Shown here piece by piece: positions 1 to 7,182 of a DNA stretch of 32,831 bases (position 1 is its first letter; every line of letters begins with the position of its first letter). Under the pieces are notes generated by a model. That model ran no database searches, was not told the DNA's origin, and was given only the letters and a program-made list of their open reading frames with translations. The position numbers were made by a program, and so were the translations under genes. Source of the stretch: Oscillospiraceae bacterium (GTDB lineage: Bacteria; Bacillota; Clostridia; Oscillospirales; Oscillospiraceae); NCBI GenBank assembly GCA_009787625.1, contig WQSX01000032.1, forward strand, positions 1 to 32,831, given 5' to 3'.

Positions 1-403
1 AAAAAACCAGCTATTCAGATATATCCGCCTGACGGGACTCATATTAGACCTGTCTGATATGGTTGATACCAAGAAACTGGCTTTTAACCCCGCTGTTGAG
101 CTGTCATATCTATCAGTCAAAGAGCAAAAAGCAGTTGCCGAAACTATGGCTGTACACGAAGTTAAGCCTTCCCACTCACAAGCAAAAAGGCTCAAAAAGT
201 TAAAACAGGACGAAATGCTTACCACTGATATTATTCGCCAAGTCCTCTCCGAAGAAAAGAAACCCACCAAAAGCAAAGTGGACGAAAATGGACTTGACGA
301 GAGCGAAAAATACCGCAGTTTCTTCCCTGCAAGCTACTCTACTAGACAGATAGATGATATTATCATCGGCTTGCTGACAGAGTGGAAAGCGGGTGCAGCA
401 TGA
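1..403 (+). CDS. ParB/RepB-like partition protein, C-terminal fragment (5' truncated by window edge)
   Basis: The frame is open from base 2 through the window edge, so the ATG at 59 is internal and the gene begins upstream. The visible part reads RYIRLTGLILDLSDMVD followed by FNPAVELSYLSVKEQ, which is the segment after the helix-turn-helix in ParB/Spo0J-like proteins carried by clostridial conjugative elements. The protein ends in a lysine-rich linker and a short C-terminal domain (RSFFPASYSTRQIDDIIIGL) typical of the element-borne version. In the family these proteins bind parS-like sites and aid maintenance of the element; here that is inference. It lies 104 bp upstream of a primase-like gene start on the same strand, which is the usual order in such elements. 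Only about 133 residues are visible. Confidence 0.72.
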   Translation, partial: KNQLFRYIRLTGLILDLSDMVDTKKLAFNPAVELSYLSVKEQKAVAETMAVHEVKPSHSQAKRLKKLKQDEMLTTDIIRQVLSEEKKPTKSKVDENGLDESEKYRSFFPASYSTRQIDDIIIGLLTEWKAGAA

Positions 404-507
404 ACACCGCATGAGCTAATGTCTCCCATTACGGTACAACACTCCCACTAAAGGGACTGCTGTGTCGTTTTTGTACCCAAAACCGAAACGAAAATGAGGT
501 GAGCAAA

Positions 508-735
508 GTGGCAGGCGTAACCCGTGAACAGATAGACAGAGCGAAGCAAGTTGACCTCCTTGATTACCTGCTCACTTGCGAAGCCAATAACATCAAGTGT
601 ATCGGCAACACATATTTTCTCAAAGACCACGATTCATTCAGCGTGAGCAACGGTTTGTGGATATGGCGAAGCCAAGACATAGGTGGTAAGAACGTGGTTG
701 ACTACCTCATCAAAGTACGTGGTTACAGCTTTGTG
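508..735 (+). pseudogene. N-terminal fragment of a conjugative-element DNA primase-like protein
   Basis: The frame gives AGVTREQIDRAKQVDLLDYL and continues to GKNVVDYLIKVRGYSFV. This is the start of the CHC2/TOPRIM-like primase proteins (DUF3991-type neighbourhood) found in Firmicutes integrative elements. I place the start at GTG 508, six bases after GAGGTG; GTG 499 is the alternative. Family proteins run for several hundred residues, but here similarity stops after about 76 codons, at roughly base 735. Beyond this the same frame stays open to 1053 only because it reads the antisense of a HAD phosphatase gene. The gene is therefore truncated at a recombination or assembly junction. It follows the ParB-like fragment and supports element origin for the first 735 bp. 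Confidence 0.6.
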
Positions 736-960
736 GATAAGTCGGGATACTTCGTTTCTATATTCAGGTATTCGAGCGCAGAGTCTTTCCGTCACCTCAT
801 GGCACATGAGTTTGCCCTTATCCGCCATGAGCCATTCTTCGCTGTGAAACACACCTTGCAGGAGAGTATCGACGATAGCACTGTCCGTAAACAGCTCTTC
901 AAGATATTCACGCGGACCATAACTTACAAGTACATTGCCAATATCAAAAATATAGTTCAT
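736..960 (-). pseudogene. HAD-superfamily hydrolase, 3'-truncated
   Basis: Translation from ATG 960 starts MNYIFDIGNVLVSYGPREYL. This contains the HAD motif I nucleophile loop; the usual DxDxT/V pattern appears as FDIGNVLV, as in YihX/phosphoglycolate-phosphatase-like enzymes. A GGGGAGGTG ribosome binding site lies six bases upstream, so 960 is a convincing start. The cap region (LLQGVFHSEEWLMADKGKL, then CHEVTERLCARIPEYRNEVSRL) is also recognisable. After about 75 residues family similarity ends and the frame runs into the antisense of the primase-like fragment until a stop at 634. Motifs II-IV of the HAD fold are missing, so the product should be inactive. The fragment is convergent with the element-derived genes and marks the broken boundary of the older chromosome. 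Confidence 0.6.
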
Positions 961-1062
961 GCAAGCACCTCCCCAAAGACGTATTTTAACAGAAAATATG
1001 CCGATTGTGTAGAGTTTTGCAAAAAAGCCAGAAAGTATCACACGTTCCTCTGACCGGCACAA

Positions 1063-2847
1063 CTATTCCAGCATAAAACTGGAGTCTTGCATAGAGTCCT
1101 GTGTGCCGTATGGTAATTGCCGCAAGCCTTGATTCTCTCTCAACTTAAACTGCGAAACAAGCCCTTCAAGCACCACCGACCGGCGATCCATCTCGTCCGA
1201 TGCAGCGGCTGACTGCTCTGCGGTTGCACTGTTTTGTTGAGTCACCTGAGCAACCTGGTCTATGCCTGTATTGATTTGAGTGATGCCAACTGCCTGTTCT
1301 CCGGAAGATTTGGATATCTCGCCCACAAGCCGGGTACTCTCATCTATGCCTTCTACAATTTCCGCAAGACTCTTAGAAGTTTCTCCGGCGATTTTAGAGC
1401 CGAGTTCAGCCTTTGAGATAGAATCAGCAATCAGGCTTTCTGTATCTTTTGCAGCCTCGGCACTCTTTGCGGCAAGACTCCTCACTTCCTCTGCAACAAC
1501 AGCGAAACCCTTTCCGTGCTGTCCGGCTCTTGCCGCCTCGACAGCTGCGTTGAGTGCAAGTATGTTCGTCTGAAAAGCTATATCATCTATAGACTTGATA
1601 ACTTTGCTTATATTCTGGCTTGCAGTGCTGATATCTTTAACAGCAGACATCATCTCACCCATTTGGGTATTACCCTTTTCGGCGCTGGTCTTTATCTCGT
1701 TTGCAAGCGTTGATGCACGGCCTGCCATATCTGCATTTTCTTTTGTCTTTTGCGCTATTTCGGCTATGGACGAACTTAGCTGTTCTACAGATGCCGCCTG
1801 CTCCGTGCTACCCTGAGCCAGTGCTTGCGACCCACCGGCGATTTGTGTTGAGCCTGCTCGGACTTGCACCGTGGATGCCTTTATTTCGCTAAACATTCTG
1901 TTGAGGCTGTCCATAGTTATTTTGAGGGCTTTCCCCATCGTGTCGTCGTCTGACAGAAGCTCAAAATCACGGGTTAAATCACCGCTCGCAATCATCTCAA
2001 CTTCTTTAGACATATTCACGACATGTGAGATGAACTCTCCGGTGTATGTGAAAAGTCCTCCCATCTCATCCTTGCCCTGTCCATACGTTTTGATGTCCTC
2101 GGTGACTTGCTTTGTCAAGGTGAGATCCCCAATAGTGCTTGCACGCTTCATCCATGCGGAGAGGTTGACCAGTGGTTTTGCTACGGTGCGCACAATACGT
2201 ATGCGCAAAATAATTCCAATCAGCACTACTCCTGCTAAAACAAAGGCAGCCATCAGCATCGTGAAGTTGTTAGTTGCGGATATTACTTGGTCTGCATAAA
2301 TGTCTGCACCAACAAAACCAACCACATCTCCATCAGGTGCAATAATTGGTGCAAATGCGCTTAAAAGTATTCCCCATTCCCCGGCATCAGCAATTCCTGT
2401 TGTTGTGGTCCGCCTTTCCAGCATGGCATCAGTTGCTTCAAAAGCGTACAACTCTGCGTCCGGTTCCAGTATCATAAAACCGGGAACTGCGGTCGAAACG
2501 AAGTAATAGAACATACCGTCGCCGCAGGGTATAGTTACATAGAGATAAGCAATTCTATCCGCTCTGTCAAAAGCGGCGTTCACCTGCCGGGAAACATATT
2601 CCCAGTATTCGTCAGGCTCAGCACCCGCAATCGATTGTGCCAATAAGTCAGTGTCGATGCTGCTTGCTATGACATTGGCGATGTTTGCTACATGGGCTGA
2701 GTAGTTTTCTGTGGAGGCGTTACGATACATAAAAAACGCAAATATCGTGACGACAACGCCGAAAAATAAAATTAAAAGCATAGAAAAGATAGTTATGCGC
2801 GTTGTGATTGCTATAGTATTTACCTTGGTCATTTTAGTTTTTTGCAT
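1063..2847 (-). CDS. Methyl-accepting chemotaxis protein (transmembrane)
   Basis: This 594-aa receptor senses an unknown external signal and should signal through CheW/CheA. Transmembrane helix 1 spans about residues 17-41. An extracytoplasmic Cache-like sensor domain of about 150 residues ([18 protein letters not shown] near its end) follows, then helix 2 at about 195-215. A HAMP region follows, then a long coiled-coil signalling domain. The conserved hairpin tip is present ([20 protein letters not shown], then [13 protein letters not shown]). The C-terminus lacks a CheR-tethering NWETF-type pentapeptide. The start ATG 2847 has a G-rich site (AAGGGGGG) upstream. A near-perfect SigA-type promoter lies about 100 bp upstream. 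No other chemotaxis genes are in the window, so it looks like an orphan receptor. The ligand cannot be deduced. Confidence 0.95.
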   Translation of the reverse strand: MQKTKMTKVNTIAITTRITIFSMLLILFFGVVVTIFAFFMYRNASTENYSAHVANIANVIASSIDTDLLAQSIAGAEPDEYWEYVSRQVNAAFDRADRIAYLYVTIPCGDGMFYYFVSTAVPGFMILEPDAELYAFEATDAMLERRTTTTGIADAGEWGILLSAFAPIIAPDGDVVGFVGADIYADQVISATNNFTMLMAAFVLAGVVLIGIILRIRIVRTVAKPLVNLSAWMKRASTIGDLTLTKQVTEDIKTYGQGKDEMGGLFTYTGEFISHVVNMSKEVEMIASGDLTRDFELLSDDDTMGKALKITMDSLNRMFSEIKASTVQVRAGSTQIAGGSQALAQGSTEQAASVEQLSSSIAEIAQKTKENADMAGRASTLANEIKTSAEKGNTQMGEMMSAVKDISTASQNISKVIKSIDDIAFQTNILALNAAVEAARAGQHGKGFAVVAEEVRSLAAKSAEAAKDTESLIADSISKAELGSKIAGETSKSLAEIVEGIDESTRLVGEISKSSGEQAVGITQINTGIDQVAQVTQQNSATAEQSAAASDEMDRRSVVLEGLVSQFKLRENQGLRQLPYGTQDSMQDSSFMLE

Positions 2848-2951
2848 AAGAAAAACCCCCCTTGAGATTGAGACATTGAGAACCTTACCAACTGTTTAAC
2901 TGTCCCGTGCACAAGGAAAGTTTGCCATTCAATTAGTACATCCTAATGCGG

Positions 2952-2980
2952 ATTATACAAGATGGTCGCTGCTATGTCAA
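2952..2980 (-). promoter_or_regulatory. SigA-type promoter of the chemoreceptor gene
   Basis: On the minus strand TTGACA (2980-2975) is followed by exactly 17 bp and TATAAT (2957-2952), a perfect match to the vegetative consensus. Transcription should start near 2945 and give a leader of about 98 nt before ATG 2847. Motility genes are often SigD-dependent, so a housekeeping-type promoter on a chemoreceptor is mildly unusual. Confidence 0.75.
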
Positions 2981-3130
2981 CAAAAAAAAATCTAATTTTC
3001 GAACTTTTTTATGCTAAAATACAGCATGTTACATATGCACAAAGAGCTTTGTAAAATTCATGTGAACTTTTGAGTTTCCCCAAAACGCAAATCAAAAAGC
3101 AGTCTAAACAGTTGCACCCCAGAGGATACA

Positions 3131-3310
3131 ATGGAGTTCAGTTATGAAAAAGTGAAATTCAGAGCCACCCCGGTCTCAAAAAGGAATCCGACATGGAGGA
3201 AAGCCTGCACGTCTGAACTCTTTTTACGCTTACAGAGCGGTCGTGTTTTGCACGATAGTTATGGTATCTATAATGCCATAGCAGGGCTTGTATATCAATG
3301 GAAACTTTGA
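3131..3310 (+). CDS. Possible small protein of 59 aa, unrecognised
   Basis: An ATG at 3131 preceded by AGAGGA (4 bp spacing) opens a 59-codon frame ending in TGA at 3308-3310. The peptide begins MEFSYEKVKFRAT and ends AGLVYQWKL. It is basic in the first half and has no signal peptide, membrane segment or motif I know. It sits alone in the 560-bp gap between the chemoreceptor promoter and tRNA-Pro, the only long frame there. It could be a real small protein, a degraded gene or chance; I see no homologue and no clear promoter. Confidence 0.22.
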   Translation: MEFSYEKVKFRATPVSKRNPTWRKACTSELFLRLQSGRVLHDSYGIYNAIAGLVYQWKL

Positions 3311-3338
3311 GGAATGTTTGTTGCCGAATAAATCACAT

Positions 3339-3397
3339 AAAAAAAGCCAAGGCTGCGTTCACAAATAGTTTACAAACTAAATGTTAGCCTCGCCTTG
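3339..3397 (-). terminator. Probable terminator downstream of tRNA-Pro
   Basis: Read on the minus strand, CAAGGC (3397-3392) pairs with GCCTTG (3353-3348), with an inner perfect TAGTTT/AAACTA hairpin between them. A GGC and a run of seven T residues (3345-3339) follow directly. This lies 10 bp after the tRNA 3' end and fits a rho-independent terminator with a compound stem. Confidence 0.6.
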
Positions 3398-3406
3398 ACA
3401 TTAGGT

Positions 3407-3482
3407 TGGTCGGAGTGAGGAGACTTGAACTCCTGGCCTCTTGTCCCCCAGACAAGCACGCTACCAACTGCGCCACACCCCG
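3407..3482 (-). tRNA. tRNA-Pro (anticodon GGG)
   Basis: The minus strand folds into a complete cloverleaf of 76 nt. The acceptor stem CGGGGTG pairs with CACTCCG (one G-T pair), and the D stem is GCGC/GCGT with loop AGTTGGTA. The anticodon stem is CTTGT/ACAAG with loop CTGGGGG, giving anticodon GGG. The T arm is AGGAG-TTCAAGT-CTCCT. The discriminator base A is followed by an encoded CCA at 3409-3407. It is a single-gene transcript by position. Confidence 0.95.
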
Positions 3483-3577
3483 ATAAATATTGCACCGAGA
3501 ATTATACCTTGTTTTTCACATGTTTGCAAGCATTATTTTACATAAAATACCCATAAAATGCGAATAATGCCCGCTTA

Positions 3578-4471
3578 CTACCCGAAAAATCGCATAGCCT
3601 CTTCACAGTCTATCGCAATCTGTGCTTTGAGCTTATCTATGCCGTCAAATCGAATTTCAGAGCGTAGCCGCTTGTGAAATTCAACTCTTACTTTATGCCC
3701 GTAGAGGTTACGCTGAAAATTTAGAATGTGCGTTTCGGCAGTGACTGAATCTGTGCCGCTGACAGTGGGGCGAATGCCTACGTTGGTGACACCAATTTGC
3801 TCTGCGCCATCTTCAAGGAAAATGCGGGTCGCATAAACACCGTGGGCGGGAACGAGTACACCTGCGGAAAAACACATATTGATAGTTGGCGTGCCGAGAG
3901 TTCTGCCAAGCTTGTAACCATGCCTAACGATGTCTGTAAGGATATGTGCGTGACCGAGAAACGAGTTGGCACGCTTGATGTCGCCTGATAGTAAAAGTTC
4001 ACGAATGTAAGTAGAACTGCATACAATGCCATCTTGCTTAACATGGGGGATAATATCGCAACCGATACCTTTTTCGTCGCACTTTTCGAGTAGCAATCGG
4101 CTGTTCCCCATGCCACCAAAGCCAAATTTAAAATCAGCCCCTGCGATTAGGTGCTTTGCTCCGAATTCGTCAATCAAATAGTCGATAAACATATCCCATG
4201 GCATAGCCGCAGTCTGTGTATTAAACTCGAACGGAAGAACATCTTCGATTCCAAAAACTCGATGAATTATAGAGAGCCTATCTTCAAGTGAATTTATGAG
4301 TAAAACCTCTTTTCCTCGAGTGATGAGCTGAGGGTGAACGTCAAGCGTTATGACAGAGGGGATAAGCCCCGTTTCAGAACCTACTTCCAGAGCACGGTTT
4401 AGAAGCGCTGCATGTCCGACATGCACCCCATCGAAAAAACCTAAAGCAATAACACGCTTTTTCATTATCAT
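3578..4471 (-). CDS. ribF: Bifunctional riboflavin kinase / FAD synthetase
   Basis: The protein phosphorylates riboflavin to FMN and adenylylates FMN to FAD in the cytoplasm. The N-terminal nucleotidyltransferase domain has GFFDGVHVGHAALL (HxGH-type motif) near the start and FKFGFGGMGN near residue 120. The C-terminal kinase domain has GRTLGTPTINM and the TNVGIRPTV segment, and ends in a typical helical tail. Length (about 297 aa) is normal. I prefer ATG 4471, 11 bases after GGAG; ATG 4465 and GTG 4483 are alternatives, and homologues usually begin only a few residues before VIALGFFDGVH. It follows truB on the same strand after a 109-bp gap holding a dispersed repeat. The truB-ribF pairing is the classic arrangement in bacteria. 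Confidence 0.95.
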   Translation of the reverse strand: MIMKKRVIALGFFDGVHVGHAALLNRALEVGSETGLIPSVITLDVHPQLITRGKEVLLINSLEDRLSIIHRVFGIEDVLPFEFNTQTAAMPWDMFIDYLIDEFGAKHLIAGADFKFGFGGMGNSRLLLEKCDEKGIGCDIIPHVKQDGIVCSSTYIRELLLSGDIKRANSFLGHAHILTDIVRHGYKLGRTLGTPTINMCFSAGVLVPAHGVYATRIFLEDGAEQIGVTNVGIRPTVSGTDSVTAETHILNFQRNLYGHKVRVEFHKRLRSEIRFDGIDKLKAQIAIDCEEAMRFFG

Positions 4472-4523
4472 AAGTATCGCCACTCCATTATATAAAAACT
4501 ATACGTGATTATTCAGAACCCTC

Positions 4524-4596
4524 GTCATTCTGCGCGTAGTCGCAGAGTCCATTGCGGGTTGCTCAGTTATTTCGGGCGATTGATAATCGCCCCTAC
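4524..4596. repeat. Dispersed palindromic repeat in the truB-ribF gap
   Basis: The left part, GTCATTCTGCGCGTAGTC from 4524, matches the ends of the repeat at 6686-6783. The right part (ATTGCGGGTTGC at 4551, then TTTCGGGCGA and TCGCCCCTAC ending 4596) matches the repeat at 5521-5592 almost base for base outside a variable hairpin centre. The two repeat types thus abut. The repeat overlaps the end of truB: its terminal GTAGGGG, read on the minus strand, supplies the truB TAG stop codon. Confidence 0.7.
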
Positions 4597-5498
4597 ACCT
4601 CGTAAAAAGACTTAACAGTCCTAAGTTCATCGCTCAGAACTTCTCCTAAAAGCAAAAACTCGCCATCGGGTGCATAGACTTTGACTTTACCACTTTCGTT
4701 GCCTGAAATCTTAATCCGTACACCATTTTTCACCTTGCGAGTATCAGCTTCACTTAGACTGATTGATGGTACTTCCGGGAAAATGCTGTCAATAGGTAAG
4801 AGCAAGTCGTGGAGATTATTTTCGGCATTAGCCGAAATAACACTATCGAGTGTATAGGCACTTTCGATCCCATATGCTCCCGCCCTTGTGCGGCGAAGGC
4901 TCGATAAAGTTGCACCATAACCAAGAGCTGAGCCTATGTCATGGCACAGTGTGCGGATATATGTTCCCTTGGAGCAGACAACTCGCAAATTAAACTCAGC
5001 GTGCTCTCGCTCCGTACAATCCGATTCGGTCAAAATCTCAAGTGTCGAAATGAAAACATCTCGCGCTTTACGCTCCACTTCAATACCTTTTCGAGCAAGC
5101 TCGTAGAGTTTTTTTCCGCCTTGCTTGACCGCGGAATACATAGGAGGGATTTGCTCTATCTCACCACGAAATTGCGGCAAAATTTCAGTAAGCTCAGCAA
5201 TAAGTTCATTGACCGAAGCGGTCGTTTTAATTTGTGTCAATACAGTACCCGTAATATCTTGCGTATCTGTTGTGATACCGAATCTAATACCTGCGATATA
5301 TTCTTTCTCAGCATTTTCACAAAACTCAGCGGCACGGGTGGCACGTCCCACAAAAATAGGCAACACTCCGGTTGCCATTGGGTCAAGCGTTCCACCATGA
5401 CCAACTCGCTTCTGCTTGAAAACGCCTCGGAGCTTGGCAACTACATCATGCGAAGTCCAATCACCGGGTTTATCTATCACAAGAATGCCACTATACAA
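4593..5498 (-). CDS. truB: tRNA pseudouridine(55) synthase
   Basis: The enzyme makes pseudouridine 55 in the T loop of tRNAs. The N-terminus reads GILVIDKPGDWTSHDVV, followed by VGHGGTLDPMATGVLP, which carries the catalytic Asp of the GGTLDP motif. Further conserved blocks are IPPMYSAVKQGGKKLYELAR, CSKGTYIRTLCHDIG and LRRTRAGAYG. A PUA-like domain closes the 301-aa protein. The start is TTG 5498, seven bases after a strong AAAGGAG; no ATG is in frame nearby. The stop codon lies inside a dispersed repeat that touches the 3' end, so the last residues may be recently altered. It belongs to the nusA-infB-rbfA-nrnA-truB-ribF block. Confidence 0.96.
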   Translation of the reverse strand: MYSGILVIDKPGDWTSHDVVAKLRGVFKQKRVGHGGTLDPMATGVLPIFVGRATRAAEFCENAEKEYIAGIRFGITTDTQDITGTVLTQIKTTASVNELIAELTEILPQFRGEIEQIPPMYSAVKQGGKKLYELARKGIEVERKARDVFISTLEILTESDCTEREHAEFNLRVVCSKGTYIRTLCHDIGSALGYGATLSSLRRTRAGAYGIESAYTLDSVISANAENNLHDLLLPIDSIFPEVPSISLSEADTRKVKNGVRIKISGNESGKVKVYAPDGEFLLLGEVLSDELRTVKSFYEV

Positions 5499-5520
5499 AA
5501 CATGTCTCCTTTAGACGCAT

Positions 5521-5592
5521 GTAGGGGCGAACTGCGTTCGCCCGTTATTGCGGGTTGCGTGGTCATTTCGGGCGAACGCAGTTCGCCCCTAC
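5521..5592. repeat. Dispersed repeat with perfect 24-bp inverted ends
   Basis: The 24 bases from 5521 (starting GTAGGGGCGAACTGCG) return exactly as the reverse complement at 5569-5592. They flank a 24-bp centre that contains ATTGCGGGTTGC. The same centre and right arm occur at 4551-4596. The sequence after the right arm (GGCGGAACAAATTGC, about 5599-5613) recurs at about 22216-22230. The element fills the truB-nrnA gap and would form a strong hairpin in the operon mRNA. Confidence 0.8.
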
Positions 5593-5629
5593 GGAAAGGC
5601 GGAACAAATTGCCCATTCAGGGCGGGGAT

Positions 5630-6589
5630 TTACTGAAAACTTTTTCTCGTAACTTCAAGCAAAAGCTCCTTAATCTCCTCAACCGGCTTTTTAATGGTAG
5701 ACCCGGCGGCAGACTTGTGACCGCCACCGCCAAAGAACTTGCAGACAGCGTTTGAATCATAAGGCTCTATTGAGCGCACAGAAATTTTGCAGTCGTCCGG
5801 AGCGGTTAGCTCGCGGATTGTTATCCCCATTTTGACACCCTCAATGCCTGAGGCGACCTCTGCGATATTGTCCATGTCATCTTCGGTTGCAGCTGATGAT
5901 TCTATCATATCCATAGTTATCGTCGCTATGGCGAGCTGTCCATCGAAGAAAAATTCCAGCCCCGAAGTCAAAAGACCTTCGAGTTTGACTCTACCTCTTG
6001 AGCGAGACCTGAAAAGTTTCTTGTTTATTTCAGCCACGGGGATTCCTGTTTCAGCAAGCTTTGAAGCGACAGCAAAAGTATTGGCAGTTACATTGCCAAA
6101 AGAAAAACATCCGGTATCTGTGGAGACCGCGACATACAATCGTTTTGCTGAATCGTGAGTGACCGAACCGGTCAAAAGTGTTACGATCTCATATATAAGC
6201 TCACCACAGGCGGCGGCACTATGGTCAAGGCAGAGGTACTCCGCATATTCAGCGTTTGAACCGTGGTGGTCAATGCTCAGGGCAACGCGATTTCTATAGT
6301 CTTTCGCATTTTGCGTAAAAAGATCAGGTGATGCAGTGTCAACAGTTATTATATGTTCAAAAGCATACCCTTTAGGAGCCCAAAAGTCCTCTACATATGG
6401 AGCATAACGTGGGGTTGCCTCTTCATTTTCGAGTACATAGACAGTTTTTCCTATTTCTCGCAGCCCTGTGGCAAGTCCGCCTGCACTGCCCAAAGTATCA
6501 CCATCGGGCCGCCGATGGGTTAAAATTAAGAAATTATCTCTTTCCACCAACCAATCAGCAGTTTCTTTGGAAGTAAGTCTTATACTCAT
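5630..6589 (-). CDS. nrnA: DHH-family phosphoesterase (NrnA-like oligoribonuclease / pAp phosphatase)
   Basis: NrnA-type enzymes degrade nanoRNAs and 3'-phosphoadenosine 5'-phosphate. The DHH domain shows LILTHRRPDGDTLGSA (motif I), VDTASPDLF (motif II), SIDHHGSNAEYAEY (the DHH motif) and STDTGCFSFGN. The C-terminal DHHA1 domain carries FFGGGGHKSAAGSTI. The start is ATG 6589 after AAAAGGAAA; an upstream ATG (6670) would read through non-homologous sequence. The length of 319 aa fits the family. It lies between rbfA and truB, its usual place in Firmicutes, but repeats have widened both gaps (221 bp upstream, 131 bp downstream). Confidence 0.92.
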   Translation of the reverse strand: MSIRLTSKETADWLVERDNFLILTHRRPDGDTLGSAGGLATGLREIGKTVYVLENEEATPRYAPYVEDFWAPKGYAFEHIITVDTASPDLFTQNAKDYRNRVALSIDHHGSNAEYAEYLCLDHSAAACGELIYEIVTLLTGSVTHDSAKRLYVAVSTDTGCFSFGNVTANTFAVASKLAETGIPVAEINKKLFRSRSRGRVKLEGLLTSGLEFFFDGQLAIATITMDMIESSAATEDDMDNIAEVASGIEGVKMGITIRELTAPDDCKISVRSIEPYDSNAVCKFFGGGGHKSAAGSTIKKPVEEIKELLLEVTRKSFQ

Positions 6590-6685
6590 AATGAAATTTC
6601 CTTTTCTATATAGTCTATTGTGTAAACTAACCTGCTGCAAATTTTGCAACAGGTCAGATATGGAGCGCAACTATTCAATATCCCT

Positions 6686-6783
6686 GTCATTCTACGCGAA
6701 GCCGCAGAGTCCAGTGGGAAAAATGAATCTTAGTTAATATGACTTCCAGGTGCTCTGGATTCTGCGACTACGCGCAGAATGAC
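6686..6783. repeat. MITE-like element with imperfect 29-bp inverted ends
   Basis: The left end (6686-6714, starting GTCATTCTACGCGAAG) matches the reverse complement of the right end (6755-6783) with a few mismatches, around a 40-bp AT-rich centre. A single-ended copy lies at 4524-4550. It holds no coding sequence. Size and structure fit a miniature transposon-like or REP-like dispersed repeat in the rbfA-nrnA gap. Confidence 0.7.
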
Positions 6784-6810
6784 GTGAGAGCAGTTAAAAC
6801 AGCGAGTTAT

Positions 6811-7182
6811 TTAATCTACGGCATCTTCTACTTCTTCGTCGGCAGGTATTTCGAGTTCGCTTAGTATAGCGTTAATTTTAGCACCATGTTCAAGCGAGTC
6901 GTCGAGCTCAAAGATTAGTTGCGGAGTGTGCCTGAGACTCAGCGCACGCCCCAGCTCAAAACGTAGGTGTCCTGAAGCTGATTTTATGCCTTTCATGAAG
7001 TCGTTACGCGACTGAAGATTGAGCACGCTCAGATAGACCTTAGAAACGCTCAAATCGTTTGAAGTTTCAACAGCAGTAATGCTAATCATGCCTTGATTGA
7101 CTCTTGGGTCTTTAATGTTGCGGAGAAGTGCGGAAAGTTCGCGTGAGATATCTTCGTTGATACGTAAAACAGATTTAGACAT
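6811..7182 (-). CDS. rbfA: Ribosome-binding factor A
   Basis: RbfA binds the immature 30S subunit and helps 16S rRNA 5'-end maturation and cold adaptation. The 123-aa protein begins [20 protein letters not shown] and has [20 protein letters not shown] and SKVYLSVL, followed by [20 protein letters not shown], all diagnostic of the KH-like fold. It ends in an acidic tail ([11 protein letters not shown]). The start ATG 7182 has GGAGG seven bases upstream and overlaps the last 8 bases of infB, so the two are translationally coupled. Confidence 0.96.
   Translation of the reverse strand: MSKSVLRINEDISRELSALLRNIKDPRVNQGMISITAVETSNDLSVSKVYLSVLNLQSRNDFMKGIKSASGHLRFELGRALSLRHTPQLIFELDDSLEHGAKINAILSELEIPADEEVEDAVD

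Noticed and set aside
499..1053. A single 184-aa frame spanning the whole region.
   Set aside because: Only the first 76-79 codons resemble a known family; the rest is antisense to a HAD gene with clear coding similarity and a good ribosome binding site.
2848..2945. Leader of the chemoreceptor gene has GGCAAAC and GGGAC pieces recalling the c-di-GMP-I (GEMM) riboswitch, which often sits before chemotaxis genes.
   Set aside because: The pieces are not in the right spacing, the tetraloop-receptor helix is not evident and the consensus CACGCACAGGGCAAACC start is missing. A covariance-model search would decide.
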